The translations under genes were made by a program, and so were the position numbers. Shown piece after piece: positions 16,249 to 25,470 of a DNA stretch of 64,000 nucleotides (position 1 is its first letter; each line of letters begins with the position of its first letter). Location: contig CAKTDF010000002.1 in NCBI GenBank assembly GCA_934541115.1, forward strand, positions 161,822 through 225,821, in the 5' to 3' direction. The notes under the pieces were generated by a model. The model did no database searches. It saw nothing but the letters and a program-made list of their open reading frames with translations, and was not told the origin of the DNA. The stretch is from an uncultured Eubacteriales bacterium. Lineage in GTDB: Bacteria; Bacillota; Clostridia; Oscillospirales; Acutalibacteraceae.

Positions 16249-17162
16249 CTTGGCAATCTCCTTAAAAATGATTGAAAATACTCCGGAAGTTCGCTTGTAA
16301 TTTCAATATATTTTCCGTTTCTCGGATGTTTGAACCCAATGAGTCCTGCATGAAGACATTGTCCGTGCAGCTCGGTTATAACTTTCTTTGGTCCGTAAAC
16401 GGCATCACCGGCAACAGGGTGACCTATATATGCCATATGTACCCTAATTTGATGTGTTCTGCCGGTCTCGAGCCGAACCTTTAAATAAGTAAAGCCACGA
16501 AATCGTTCAATGACCTCATAATTAGTAACCGCATAACGTGAATTCTTTTCTGTTACACACATTTTTTTGCGGTCAACAGGGTGACGCCCTATAGGCGCAT
16601 CAACCGTTCCGTCGTCACTCTTGAATCCTCCGTAAACAACGGTACGGTACTCGCGTGAAAATGTATGATACTTGATTTGCTCGGCAAGAGAAATATGAGC
16701 AAAATCATTTTTTGCAACTATCAAAAGTCCGCTTGTGTCCTTGTCGATACGGTGTACAATTCCCGGTCTTATTACTCCGTTTATACCTGACAGGCTGTCT
16801 TTACAATGATATAAAAGGGCGTTGACAAGAGTTCCGTCATAGTTACCGGCAGCCGGGTGGACAACCATACCCTTAGGTTTGTTGACAACGAGCAGATCGT
16901 CGTCTTCATAACGTATATCAAGCGGAATATTTTCAGCTCTTATTTCAAGCTCACGCGGCTCCGGTATAACAACGCAAATCATCTCACCTGCTTTAACCTT
17001 ATAGTTTTTGGTAACGGTGATTCCGCCGATTTTAACCGATCCGCTTTCAAGCAGCTTTTGAGCAGCCGAACGCGACAGCTCGCTTGAACACGCACAAATA
17101 ACTTTATCTATTCTTTCCCCTGCCATATTCTCATCGACGGGGAACATCATTGCATTAACCAT
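16245..17162 (-). CDS. rluD: RluA-family 23S rRNA pseudouridine synthase (RluD-like)
   Basis: A 305-residue protein with an N-terminal S4 RNA-binding domain (about 14-75) and a pseudouridine synthase domain with the catalytic aspartate in HRIDKDTSGLLI. Family members convert uridines in 23S rRNA helix 69 or elsewhere. Placement next to lspA, with an 8-base overlap, is the standard Firmicutes order lspA-rluD (ylyB). The exact site modified is not readable. Confidence 0.92.
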   Translation of the reverse strand: MVNAMMFPVDENMAGERIDKVICACSSELSRSAAQKLLESGSVKIGGITVTKNYKVKAGEMICVVIPEPRELEIRAENIPLDIRYEDDDLLVVNKPKGMVVHPAAGNYDGTLVNALLYHCKDSLSGINGVIRPGIVHRIDKDTSGLLIVAKNDFAHISLAEQIKYHTFSREYRTVVYGGFKSDDGTVDAPIGRHPVDRKKMCVTEKNSRYAVTNYEVIERFRGFTYLKVRLETGRTHQIRVHMAYIGHPVAGDAVYGPKKVITELHGQCLHAGLIGFKHPRNGKYIEITSELPEYFQSFLRRLPR

Positions 17163-17640
17163 CTTGCTTTTCCTTTTTAGACTTGCTTTCCTTTACGATC
17201 TCATAAATTTCATATCCGATTATCAAGAAAGCTCCAACCGTAACAAGGCAATCGGCAAAATTAAAGACATAAAACTTCACAAAAAGAACATCAATGTAAT
17301 CAATAACATATCCCAATCTGAAACGATCGATGAGATTACCGATGCCTCCTGCAATAATACCGACAAAGCTACAGTAAACCAAACCGAACTTCACCTTTTT
17401 TGAGAGCATGACCGCAATCAAAACAACGAGAATAATCACTGTTGCAACCGTCATGACAGATGCCTTTCCGCCAAGCATTCCCATCATAGCGCCGTCATTT
17501 TCAACGTATGCAAGCCTCAGAACACCCGGGATAAGCACTTTCTCTCCAATCGGTTTCAAATCGACAACAATAAAGTATTTAATTATCTGGTCAATCGCAG
17601 TCAGCAGCAGAATGGCCGCAAAAGAAATGAGTTGAATCAT
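17155..17640 (-). CDS. lspA: Lipoprotein signal peptidase (signal peptidase II)
   Basis: A 161-residue four-helix membrane aspartic protease that removes signal peptides from diacylated prolipoproteins. The two catalytic aspartates are in GGIGNLIDRFRLGYVIDYID and FNFADCLVTVGA. The start has AAGGTGAT just upstream. It would process MetQ, the lipoprotein at 24606 and others after Lgt (40743) has acted. Spacing to divIVA upstream is 37 bases. Confidence 0.95.
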   Translation of the reverse strand: MIQLISFAAILLLTAIDQIIKYFIVVDLKPIGEKVLIPGVLRLAYVENDGAMMGMLGGKASVMTVATVIILVVLIAVMLSKKVKFGLVYCSFVGIIAGGIGNLIDRFRLGYVIDYIDVLFVKFYVFNFADCLVTVGAFLIIGYEIYEIVKESKSKKEKQDG

Positions 17641-17677
17641 TAAATCACCTTATAAAATAGTGAATGTATCCATATAG

Positions 17678-18769
17678 TTATTCATCGGTAAAAATGTCTA
17701 AATCATCAGAAACAGTGAAACCGGTATTGTTGCCGTTATATCCGACATTTTTTTTGTTATCTTCAGATTCTTCATCGGGCTTGGACGGCGAATATACGCT
17801 GTGTTTATCCGTAGAGTCCGTGTGAGGAATTGAAATATCACCGAAAATCTGTTTAATATATTCATCGGCATCCGGAATATATGCTTTTTTCACTTCATTA
17901 TGAATGTTCTCGTCATCAGAAGATACATTCAAATCGGCCTCATCATTATTCACATCTTCTTCAACGATATCTGCCACACTATCCGGTTCATCTGTAACCG
18001 GCGCAGCGGCAAAGGGTTCTTCAATAACCTGCGGAACAACAGTCGGTTTTTCAACGTCCGCCTGAACCTCATCGCTTTCAATTTCAAACGCAGGAATATC
18101 CAAAGCATCAATTTGAGGAAGAATGGAATGAAGCAATTCAAGCGTGCTCTGCTTGAAAGCAGAAAGCTCTGTCTTCGCAGAAGTCAACTCTTTCTGAGCT
18201 CCGGCAATGATCTCGTTTTTCTTGTCAAGGGCTTTTTGAGCGTCGCCGTATGCATCAGCAACAAGCTTTGCGGCTTTAGCATTAGCATCATCAATAATTT
18301 CTTTAGCTTTTTCATTAATTTGCGCAATATACTTTTCGGATTCCTTACGCGTCTGTTCCATAATACGCTCAAGATCCGCTTTGGCTTTTTCAAAGCTATC
18401 CTCCGCTGCTTTTTTCTTTTCTTCAGCGTAAGAGTCGGCTTCCTTTGTTTTTTCATCAACAATCTTTTTGGCTTTCTCCTCAGCTTCAAGCAAAGCGGTC
18501 TCTGCCTCGGCTTTTGCGTTCTTAACGGTTTCGTCGGCAATAGCCTGCGCTTTTACGAGAGCTGTTGCAATTGCATTTTTTCCGGCGTTATATTCTTCTA
18601 TAATATCGCGCAAAGACGCAAATTTTTTCTTGAGCTCCGCATTTTCAGAATACAGCTCAGAATAACTCGAATACACACGCTGCATAAATCCGTCAACTTC
18701 AGCCGCTTTATATGCGCCGCGACCAACGGGTGAAAAATTCTGCATTTTGATTTGATTTGGAACCATCAT
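17678..18769 (-). CDS. divIVA: DivIVA-family cell-division/polarity protein
   Basis: A 363-residue protein. The first 60 residues match the DivIVA lipid-binding N-terminal domain (VPNQIKMQNFSPVGRGAYK, then VDGFMQRV). A long coiled coil rich in Lys, Glu and Ala follows (about 45-220), then an acidic, low-complexity tail of about 140 residues. DivIVA binds curved membrane at septa and poles and recruits partners. The tail is much longer than in the B. subtilis protein (164 residues). I use the ATGATG at 18769 with GGAGG upstream. It lies after sepF, as in the ylm-divIVA clusters of Firmicutes. The 226 bases between it and sepF hold no gene I can see. Confidence 0.88.
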   Translation of the reverse strand: MMVPNQIKMQNFSPVGRGAYKAAEVDGFMQRVYSSYSELYSENAELKKKFASLRDIIEEYNAGKNAIATALVKAQAIADETVKNAKAEAETALLEAEEKAKKIVDEKTKEADSYAEEKKKAAEDSFEKAKADLERIMEQTRKESEKYIAQINEKAKEIIDDANAKAAKLVADAYGDAQKALDKKNEIIAGAQKELTSAKTELSAFKQSTLELLHSILPQIDALDIPAFEIESDEVQADVEKPTVVPQVIEEPFAAAPVTDEPDSVADIVEEDVNNDEADLNVSSDDENIHNEVKKAYIPDADEYIKQIFGDISIPHTDSTDKHSVYSPSKPDEESEDNKKNVGYNGNNTGFTVSDDLDIFTDE

Positions 18770-18995
18770 TTTTGCTTTCCTCCGTTTTAATAGCAAGTTT
18801 CAGCGGCAGAACAGAAGCCGTTGTTGATTTTCAAAACAATATCGCACAATTTGGGTGTGCAAATTGCGTAGTAAAATTTTCATTAGGTTATACACAAAAT
18901 TTCGCAGGCTTGCTGACACAAGTCAAAAAATTCTGTGTGGCATAACAGGAATAGGTTATAACAAGGCGTGTGCCGCCAATTTGTATAGTATTGTC

Positions 18996-19577
18996 TTAAA
19001 AGAAAGACGGTCTGTCAACTTGACCGAAGAAGTCTCCCGAAAGCTCGGCAGCCTCAGGAACGATGAGATAAATCTTTTCGGCAATAACCTCAATCTTAGA
19101 CTTACATACATACTTGACTCCGTCAAGGAAATCAAGAACACGCCGAACGCTTTCCGTCGGAAGCTTTGTCATGTCAGCAAGGGTAACCACACCCTTATCA
19201 ATCATGCAATCCGCGACATTTCGTGCATCATCCATGTCTTCAAGTACAAATAAAGTAACCTTGAGTTTTTTGGTAGGTTTAACGGAGTCCATTTTATAAA
19301 TATTTGCCGATTGATTGCCTCTCGGCATCTGTGTTCCGGCAGAAAAAGATGTTTTCCCGGTGCTTTTTGAATACTCAGGAGCAGTAAAACCGGAGTTACT
19401 GTTGGGCATTTCAAAATCATATTTTACTTTTTCAGCCGTTTTTTCCTCATCGTAGCTTTCGTCTTCGTCCTCATCGTACTCATCATCGCCGTAGTTTTCG
19501 TCATCATCATAATCCTCATCGTCCGAAAAAGTAACGGCTTTTTTGATTGAGTCCTTTATATTGTCAAAAAACTTCAT
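18996..19577 (-). CDS. sepF: Cell-division protein SepF
   Basis: A 193-residue SepF. The amphipathic N terminus (MKFFDNIKDSIKKAV) is the membrane anchor, then an unusually acidic Asp/Glu/Tyr linker covers about residues 18-48. The C-terminal alpha/beta domain (about 100-193; FVLEDMDDARNVAD, FLDGVKY) binds FtsZ. It lies 18 bases from yggS, reproducing the ylmE-ylmF order of B. subtilis. The linker is longer and more acidic than usual. Confidence 0.93.
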   Translation of the reverse strand: MKFFDNIKDSIKKAVTFSDDEDYDDDENYGDDEYDEDEDESYDEEKTAEKVKYDFEMPNSNSGFTAPEYSKSTGKTSFSAGTQMPRGNQSANIYKMDSVKPTKKLKVTLFVLEDMDDARNVADCMIDKGVVTLADMTKLPTESVRRVLDFLDGVKYVCKSKIEVIAEKIYLIVPEAAELSGDFFGQVDRPSFF

Positions 19578-19595
19578 TTAATATTCGTCCTTTCT

Positions 19596-20321
19596 TTAAT
19601 ACAAACGCGGTCCAAAAATCGAAGAACCTACCCTCACCATGTTGGCCCCGCATAAAATTGCTTCATTGAAATCTCCCGACATACCCATCGAAAGAAAACA
19701 CATAGTTATATTATCTATATTTTGTCTTGATATGTCAACAAACAAATGGTGCATTTTTTCAAAATATTTGCATAATTGCGCCTTTTCTTCACAAATAGGC
19801 GGAACGGACATAAGTCCTTTAACTTTAACGTGTTGCATTTTGGAAATTTCTTCAATCAGAGGCATAACTTCATCAAAAGCAATGCCTGTTTTGCTTTCTT
19901 CTTCACCGACATTGACCTCAATGAGGCAATCAGTGTCTATTCCGAGTTTTTCACTTTGCTTTTCAATTTCTTTTGCAAGCTTCACGCTGTCAAGCGACTG
20001 CACCATTGAAACGAACGGCAAAATTTGTTTGACCTTGTTGGTTTGCAAATGCCCAATCAGATGTGCTTTGCATTTTTCAAGCTTTAGGTATTCGTACTTT
20101 GATAAAAACTCCTGAACTTTGTTTTCTCCTATAAGATCTATGCCGCACTCTATCGCATGATTTATAAAAATCGGCTCAACTGTTTTTGTCACTGCCATCA
20201 GCTTGATATCTTCTCGCGTTCTTCCGCTCTTCTGAGCGGAAAGAGTGATCTGTTCATTGATATGGCAAAGATTATGCTCAATATTTTTAAATCTTTCATC
20301 AACTGATAACTTTTCCGTCAC
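19596..20321 (-). CDS. YggS/PLPBP-family PLP-binding protein (YlmE)
   Basis: A 241-residue single-domain TIM-barrel protein that binds pyridoxal phosphate without known enzyme activity and buffers PLP and amino-acid metabolism. The PLP lysine is in LMAVTKTV (about residue 45). HLIGHLQTNKV and GLMSVPP are family motifs, and the end MRVGSSIFGPR carries the phosphate-binding SS. The start is a GTG overlapping the upstream gene by 23 bases. Its place before sepF is conserved in Firmicutes. Confidence 0.93.
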   Translation of the reverse strand: MTEKLSVDERFKNIEHNLCHINEQITLSAQKSGRTREDIKLMAVTKTVEPIFINHAIECGIDLIGENKVQEFLSKYEYLKLEKCKAHLIGHLQTNKVKQILPFVSMVQSLDSVKLAKEIEKQSEKLGIDTDCLIEVNVGEEESKTGIAFDEVMPLIEEISKMQHVKVKGLMSVPPICEEKAQLCKYFEKMHHLFVDISRQNIDNITMCFLSMGMSGDFNEAILCGANMVRVGSSIFGPRLY

Positions 20322-21594
20322 TTAAATTTCGCCCCTTTATTATAACTTTATCATATGCTTTTATTTCCGCATTAGATGTTTTTTGAATGTCAACACTGCC
20401 GTCTTTGTCGTAATACGTAACAGCATTTGCAATAACGTAATTGTCACCGTAATGAATTATTTCAAGCGGTTTAAAAATGACTCTGTTTCCGCTGAGCGTA
20501 TACACACCCTGCGTACCGTCGTCATCGGTGACAATAGCGTCGTTGTTTATTCTCAATCCATCATAGGTTTTTACAGTTATTTGCGCCTTTTCTTTTCTTA
20601 GAGATGAAAGCGCTTCATTCATAGAAGTACATTTCAAAACAACGCCGACGCTTTCTCCTGCTCGGCTTGAAACGCTGTGCACAGACATGTCAAGATTATA
20701 TATACCCTTTTCCGGAAAGCTCACTTTGACATAGTAGCCGGTTTTGACAACCGACGCTTCAACAAGCGGTATATTGCAAAGCAGATACCAAGTGTGCTGA
20801 CCAATGATTTTGCCGAACGCACCCTTTGTTTTGTTCGCCTTGCTGTCAAGCAGCTTTTGAATCTGAATGTTGTCAATTTCTCCGTCGGCTATGCTCTGAT
20901 AGTCACACGCACTTTCATAACCGTCAACAGTGCTGACAAAATATCCCGCATATTTTGTTGAGACTGTCTTTTTGGTTCCGATGGATTTCAAAAGCTTTTT
21001 GCGTTCTTTTTCATAATCTGATATAAGAGATGAAAAATCAAGCTTTGTTCCTGTTGCAATTTGGCGTGTAGTAATTTTATAACTGATGTTGCGCACCATA
21101 TCATCAATGCCGGCATAATTTCCGGAATCTATAAGATTCATATAATCACTGACCGCAGACGCAATCTCAGAATTTAAGGTAACAACATTTATATGACTGA
21201 GGTTACCCTGGTCCTGAAGTTGTTCAAGATGATCTATTTTATCTTTCAGCTCAACGCTTCTGTTATAAGCCTGAGCATCTTCTTCATTTTTAAACGAAAG
21301 TGCAATGGTCTGGTTTTTTGCAACGCTCTCGCTGTCTGAAACCGCCGGAACATAAACACGACTGTCAGATTTGGTAAGAATTGAGATGTTTTTCTTCCCG
21401 CCGCTTCGGTTTTCGTCGCGAACAACAAAGCTGTCAACAGAAACAACCTGCTTATCGGAGGTTTCAAAAATGTATTCCGTAACTACCTTTCCTGAGTAGC
21501 TGAAATATATACCTTGAGCAACATACGCCAAAACAATGACTGCTGTAACAGAGAGCAGGATAATTACGGTTTTAAAATCTTTGGACTTATTCAT
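20299..21594 (-). CDS. HlyD-like membrane-anchored envelope protein
   Basis: A 431-residue protein with one N-terminal membrane helix (about residues 8-28) and an extracytoplasmic part. That part has short beta-barrel/lipoyl-like segments flanking a helical hairpin (about 110-200), like HlyD/membrane-fusion adaptors. I start at the ATG at 21594, which follows AAAGGTG and overlaps miaA by 8 bases. A TTG eight codons earlier is possible. Position next to yggS-sepF-divIVA suggests a role at the division site or cell envelope, but no partner transporter is nearby. Function unknown. Confidence 0.65.
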   Translation of the reverse strand: MNKSKDFKTVIILLSVTAVIVLAYVAQGIYFSYSGKVVTEYIFETSDKQVVSVDSFVVRDENRSGGKKNISILTKSDSRVYVPAVSDSESVAKNQTIALSFKNEEDAQAYNRSVELKDKIDHLEQLQDQGNLSHINVVTLNSEIASAVSDYMNLIDSGNYAGIDDMVRNISYKITTRQIATGTKLDFSSLISDYEKERKKLLKSIGTKKTVSTKYAGYFVSTVDGYESACDYQSIADGEIDNIQIQKLLDSKANKTKGAFGKIIGQHTWYLLCNIPLVEASVVKTGYYVKVSFPEKGIYNLDMSVHSVSSRAGESVGVVLKCTSMNEALSSLRKEKAQITVKTYDGLRINNDAIVTDDDGTQGVYTLSGNRVIFKPLEIIHYGDNYVIANAVTYYDKDGSVDIQKTSNAEIKAYDKVIIKGRNLSDGKVIS

Positions 21595-22528
21595 TAGTTT
21601 CACCTTTGAATCTGTCAATAATATTCAGGCTCTTTTTAAGCAGCGAATCCGCAGATTCTCTGTCAATATACAGCCAATTAATTTTCTCGTTTCTTCTGAA
21701 CCACGAAAGCTGCCGCTTTGCATAACGCCGCGTCTCACGTTTGAGATTTTCCGTCGCTTCGGAAAGAGATATTACACCGTCCAGATATGGCAAAAGCTCC
21801 TTATATCCTATAGCCTGCTTTGCCGTTGAAGAGTAATTGCTTGCAAAAAACTGCTTTGCCTCGTCAACCAAGCCATTTTTAAGCATTATGTCAACGCGGC
21901 TGTCAATTCTGTCATAAAGAAACTTTCGATTTTCCGCATTAAGACCTATTATACAAAAACTATAATTACTTTCTTCAAGATGGGATAGTTCACGCTGGCG
22001 TGTCATAGTCAACCCGGTTGAATAATACAGTTCAAGTGCACGAACGATTCTTTTTGAATCATTGACATGAATCTTTTCTGCACTTTCATTGTCAAGTTCA
22101 GAAAGCTCAGAATACAACGCCTCGCAGCCCTCTTTTTCAAGCCTTGAGAGAAGTTTCTCGCGAATATCACTTTTTTCATAGTCGAGAAAGCTTGTGTTAT
22201 TCACAATTGTATCAACGTAAAAGCCTGTCCCGCCTGCAATTATCGGAAGCTTTCCGCGGCTTAAAATATCTTCTATGCACTGATTTGCGAGTTCCTTATA
22301 ACGTGCAACACTGAAACTTTCCCATGGCTCAACAAAATCAATAAGGTGATGAACTACGCCGTCTGCCTCTTTCTCGGTGACCTTAGCCGTCGCAATATCC
22401 ATTTTTTTATATATCTGCATTGAATCGGCAGATATCACTTCACCGTCAAGAGCCTTTGCGATTCTTATGGCAAGTGAACTTTTTCCGCCGGCAGTGGGAC
22501 CGACAACGACAACAACAAGCGGCTTCAA
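21587..22528 (-). CDS. miaA: tRNA dimethylallyltransferase MiaA
   Basis: A 313-residue enzyme that adds the dimethylallyl group to A37 of tRNAs reading UNN codons. It has a P-loop GPTAGGKSS (about residue 10), the substrate motif SADSMQIYK and AGGTGFYVD. I choose the TTG at 22528, six bases after GGAGG, which gives the normal short N terminus. An ATG at 22582 is in frame but lies inside mutL. MiaB, which finishes the same modification (ms2i6A), is encoded at 28620 in the same run. Confidence 0.93.
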   Translation of the reverse strand: MKPLVVVVVGPTAGGKSSLAIRIAKALDGEVISADSMQIYKKMDIATAKVTEKEADGVVHHLIDFVEPWESFSVARYKELANQCIEDILSRGKLPIIAGGTGFYVDTIVNNTSFLDYEKSDIREKLLSRLEKEGCEALYSELSELDNESAEKIHVNDSKRIVRALELYYSTGLTMTRQRELSHLEESNYSFCIIGLNAENRKFLYDRIDSRVDIMLKNGLVDEAKQFFASNYSSTAKQAIGYKELLPYLDGVISLSEATENLKRETRRYAKRQLSWFRRNEKINWLYIDRESADSLLKKSLNIIDRFKGETNE

Positions 22529-22547
22529 GCTATTCCTCCGTTCAGTT

Positions 22548-24566
22548 TCACTGTATTCTTCCAAATTGTTTTTCAAGCTCATATTGGCTCATTTCAACAA
22601 GCACAGGACGACCGTGAGGGCAATAGCGCACATCGTCATTATAAAGTACCCTTTCTGCAAGAACTTTCAGCTCGGCGGTTGAATTCTTATAGCCTGCCTT
22701 GATTGCAGCTTTACATGCCGCAGTGTGATATATTCTGTCAACCTTTTCCGCTTGAATGTTTGTCTTTGAAAGAGCAAGATTTGATGCAATTTCAAGAACA
22801 ACGTCTTCAATATCGTCCGCTTCGAGAATCATGGGACATTCTCTGACAATAACGGCACCGTTTCCAAAATCCTCAACAAGAAAGCCGCACTCTGAAAACG
22901 TATCAAGATTATCGAGAATAACGCCATACTCACTTTTGCTGAGCGTTATTGTTACCGGTGTGAGAAGTGCCTGAGAAGAACATTCTTTTTGCTTATCTTT
23001 CATTTGATTAAATATAACACGTTCATGTGCTGCGTGCTTATCAATAATACATACTTTTCCGTCATATTCACAAATGATATAGGTTTTGAACGCCTCACCT
23101 ATGAGTCTCAAAGGCTTTGGAGGCTTTTTATCGGTAATTACGACCTTTGTCGGCTCGTTCGCAGTTTCTCCCTTGGCTCCGGACTGTATGTTTTTCTTTG
23201 TCGGAGGCACTAAGGAAATATCTTCTTCTTTTTCAAAAGGCTCTGCAGATTTTTTCGGCTGTACAGATGCAGAAACCGCAACCGCCTTTGCCCGTTCGGC
23301 TTTCTTAGACTTGTATGCGTTAATTAAGTCCGGCTCGCCCTGTTCCGTTTGAGGGAGAACATTCTCATTTTGAGGAGAAGAAAGAACCGATTGCTTGAAC
23401 TCCCTTGACGGCATATTCTGCCAAAAATCCGACTTTGACCGCGGCTGCGGTTTAACTTCTTCTTGCATAACAGTCTTAACTGTATTCTGAGGCATGTTAT
23501 CCTCAACCATATACAACTGAGAAACCGTCGGCTTTGTTTTCTGTGCAATTTTAGCAAGATCAATCTGAACGCGTGTATCATACTCAACGAGCACATTCTT
23601 GACTGCGTAATAAACAGCAGAAGAAACCCTGCGTTCATCACTGAACCTCACCTCGGTTTTCGCAGGATGCACATTTACATCAACAGTTCGGGGTTCAACG
23701 GTGATGTTAAGAATACATGACGGAAACTTTCCTACCATAATTGCATTCTTATATGCATTTTCCATCGATGCCGCACATGAACGTGAACGTATAAACCGCC
23801 CGTTCAAAAAGAAATACTGCATTGCACGGGTTGAACGCGCCGAGGAGGGGCGGCATACATAACCGGACACACCGATTCCGTCAAGTTCGTACTCTGTTTC
23901 AAGCATACCTTCTGCAAAAACACGTCCGAAAATTGAATATATAACAGAAAGAAGCTTTCCGTCTCCCGGAGTAATAAGTGCCTGCTTGCCGTCACGAATA
24001 AAAAGAAAACTGATTTCGGGATGGGACAGCGCAAGTTTATCAACAACATCAGCAACCGCATTAGCCTCACTGATATCTTTTTTCAAAAACTTCATACGTG
24101 CGGGCGTGTTGTAAAAAAGGTCTCTGACAACAATGGTTGTTCCGTTCGGGCAACCTGCTGTTTCGTATTTTGTCTGCTCACCGCCCTCAATATTATAAAG
24201 TGTTCCGTCATTTTCATCGGCAGACTTTGTGAACAGTTCAATTCTTGAAACGGCAGCAACACTGGCAAGAGCCTCGCCGCGGAACCCAAGGGTAAAAATA
24301 CTGTTCAAATCTTCTGCATTTTTGAGCTTACTTGTTGCATGACTCAAAAATGCCTTTGGAACGTCCTCGTGCGCTATTCCGCAACCGTTGTCCGTAATTC
24401 TTATGTATGTTATTCCGCCGTTTTTGATTTCAATTGTTACAGCTGTTGCGCCGGCGTCAATTGCGTTTTCTGCAAGCTCTTTGACAACAGACGCCGGTCT
24501 CTCAACAACCTCGCCGGCTGCAATCAGCTCGGCAATATGCTTTGGCAAAACATTGATTCTTCCCAT
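22548..24566 (-). CDS. mutL: DNA mismatch repair protein MutL
   Basis: A 672-residue MutL. The GHKL ATPase half shows IAAGEVVERPASVVKELAENAIDAG, DNGCGI and FRGEALAS, and a variable linker covers about 335-470. The C-terminal dimerisation/endonuclease domain has IDKHAAHERV in place of the usual DQHA-E motif and the CPHGRP zinc-site motif near the end. The endonuclease motif has Lys for Gln, which is common and probably tolerated. MutL nicks DNA after recruitment by MutS, encoded 0.9 kb upstream. Confidence 0.96.
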   Translation of the reverse strand: MGRINVLPKHIAELIAAGEVVERPASVVKELAENAIDAGATAVTIEIKNGGITYIRITDNGCGIAHEDVPKAFLSHATSKLKNAEDLNSIFTLGFRGEALASVAAVSRIELFTKSADENDGTLYNIEGGEQTKYETAGCPNGTTIVVRDLFYNTPARMKFLKKDISEANAVADVVDKLALSHPEISFLFIRDGKQALITPGDGKLLSVIYSIFGRVFAEGMLETEYELDGIGVSGYVCRPSSARSTRAMQYFFLNGRFIRSRSCAASMENAYKNAIMVGKFPSCILNITVEPRTVDVNVHPAKTEVRFSDERRVSSAVYYAVKNVLVEYDTRVQIDLAKIAQKTKPTVSQLYMVEDNMPQNTVKTVMQEEVKPQPRSKSDFWQNMPSREFKQSVLSSPQNENVLPQTEQGEPDLINAYKSKKAERAKAVAVSASVQPKKSAEPFEKEEDISLVPPTKKNIQSGAKGETANEPTKVVITDKKPPKPLRLIGEAFKTYIICEYDGKVCIIDKHAAHERVIFNQMKDKQKECSSQALLTPVTITLSKSEYGVILDNLDTFSECGFLVEDFGNGAVIVRECPMILEADDIEDVVLEIASNLALSKTNIQAEKVDRIYHTAACKAAIKAGYKNSTAELKVLAERVLYNDDVRYCPHGRPVLVEMSQYELEKQFGRIQ

Positions 24567-24605
24567 GTATTTTCACCTTCCTTTAACATCGTTTTCGTCT
24601 ATTGT

Positions 24606-25454
24606 TTATTCAATAACTTGAGCGTTTTTCATGACAATAAAAAGCCTTTTGTCTTCGCCGAACATATTATTTAAATACGTATGTAAGTCTTTTTCATTAT
24701 TAAAAATCGAATACTGATAAGGCTTGACAAACGAAAGCTTTTCCAAAAAACAAAGTTTTCCGTTCTGATAAAAAAGCAATCCGGCATGAACCGGCTCAAG
24801 ATGATAATCTGGGTAATCATCCTCGGTCCAAACCGTTATATGCTTGATTTTATCGGTTTCATCAAACGCTATGCCATATTTATTCCATGAGCTTTTGAGT
24901 TTATCAACACACTTCCGTTGTGTCATCTCCGAGTCGATTTCAACCGCCTGATACAACGTGTTAAAAAGTTTTCTGTCATCCTCAGAAAAATGAGTTTGTG
25001 CTTTTTCGGGTGAGAGATCAAACATCATACCCATTTCGTTTTCTGCTTCTGACACAACGGATTTTGAATGGATAAAATTTTTATATAGAAAGAAAGCGGT
25101 CAATTTGCAATTGTAACCCATAAAGACAGGATATTTCTCGTTCCAAAGCTCGCCGAGTTTATCTTCATCATAGGACACGGGAAAAAGGTCAAAAGATTTG
25201 TACCCGGATTGAACCAAAGTCACATTTTCCACGGTTGTGTTATACTCGTTCAAGTCTTCAAAAAATATATTGATCTGTTTTTGATATATGCCGCATGAGA
25301 GCAGAATTTTTCCCAATTCGCTTTGAGAGGTTGAATCTACAAGGTTTGAATACTCTGCACCGCTTTTATCCTTAGAATCGGGCAGATTAGTTTTTCCACA
25401 TGAAACGAGCATCATAAAGGCAAAAACCAACATTATTGAAGCAAATCTTTTCAT
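24606..25454 (-). CDS. Lipoprotein, DUF4300-like
   Basis: A 282-residue predicted lipoprotein. It has a short signal ending in a lipobox (MMLVSC), with Cys at about residue 19. The rest, with VDSTSQSELGKILLSCGI, YNTTVENV and FMGYNCKLTAFFLYK, resembles the DUF4300 family of Firmicutes surface lipoproteins, from memory of the family. Function unknown. It is placed between mutS (16 bases away) and mutL (39 bases away) in the same orientation, so it interrupts the usual mutS-mutL pair and is probably co-transcribed. A role in mismatch repair is unlikely, since it is exported. Confidence 0.7.
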   Translation of the reverse strand: MKRFASIMLVFAFMMLVSCGKTNLPDSKDKSGAEYSNLVDSTSQSELGKILLSCGIYQKQINIFFEDLNEYNTTVENVTLVQSGYKSFDLFPVSYDEDKLGELWNEKYPVFMGYNCKLTAFFLYKNFIHSKSVVSEAENEMGMMFDLSPEKAQTHFSEDDRKLFNTLYQAVEIDSEMTQRKCVDKLKSSWNKYGIAFDETDKIKHITVWTEDDYPDYHLEPVHAGLLFYQNGKLCFLEKLSFVKPYQYSIFNNEKDLHTYLNNMFGEDKRLFIVMKNAQVIE

Positions 25455-25470
25455 TGGAAAAACTCCTGTT

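Noticed and set aside
17900..18733. 277-codon open frame on the plus strand opposite divIVA
   Set aside because: Its Phe/Ile/Leu-rich translation mirrors the Lys/Glu-rich coiled coil of DivIVA; no start signal.
22529..22582. ATG start of miaA at 22582
   Set aside because: It lies inside mutL with no ribosome site; the TTG at 22528 has GGAGG and gives the normal N terminus.
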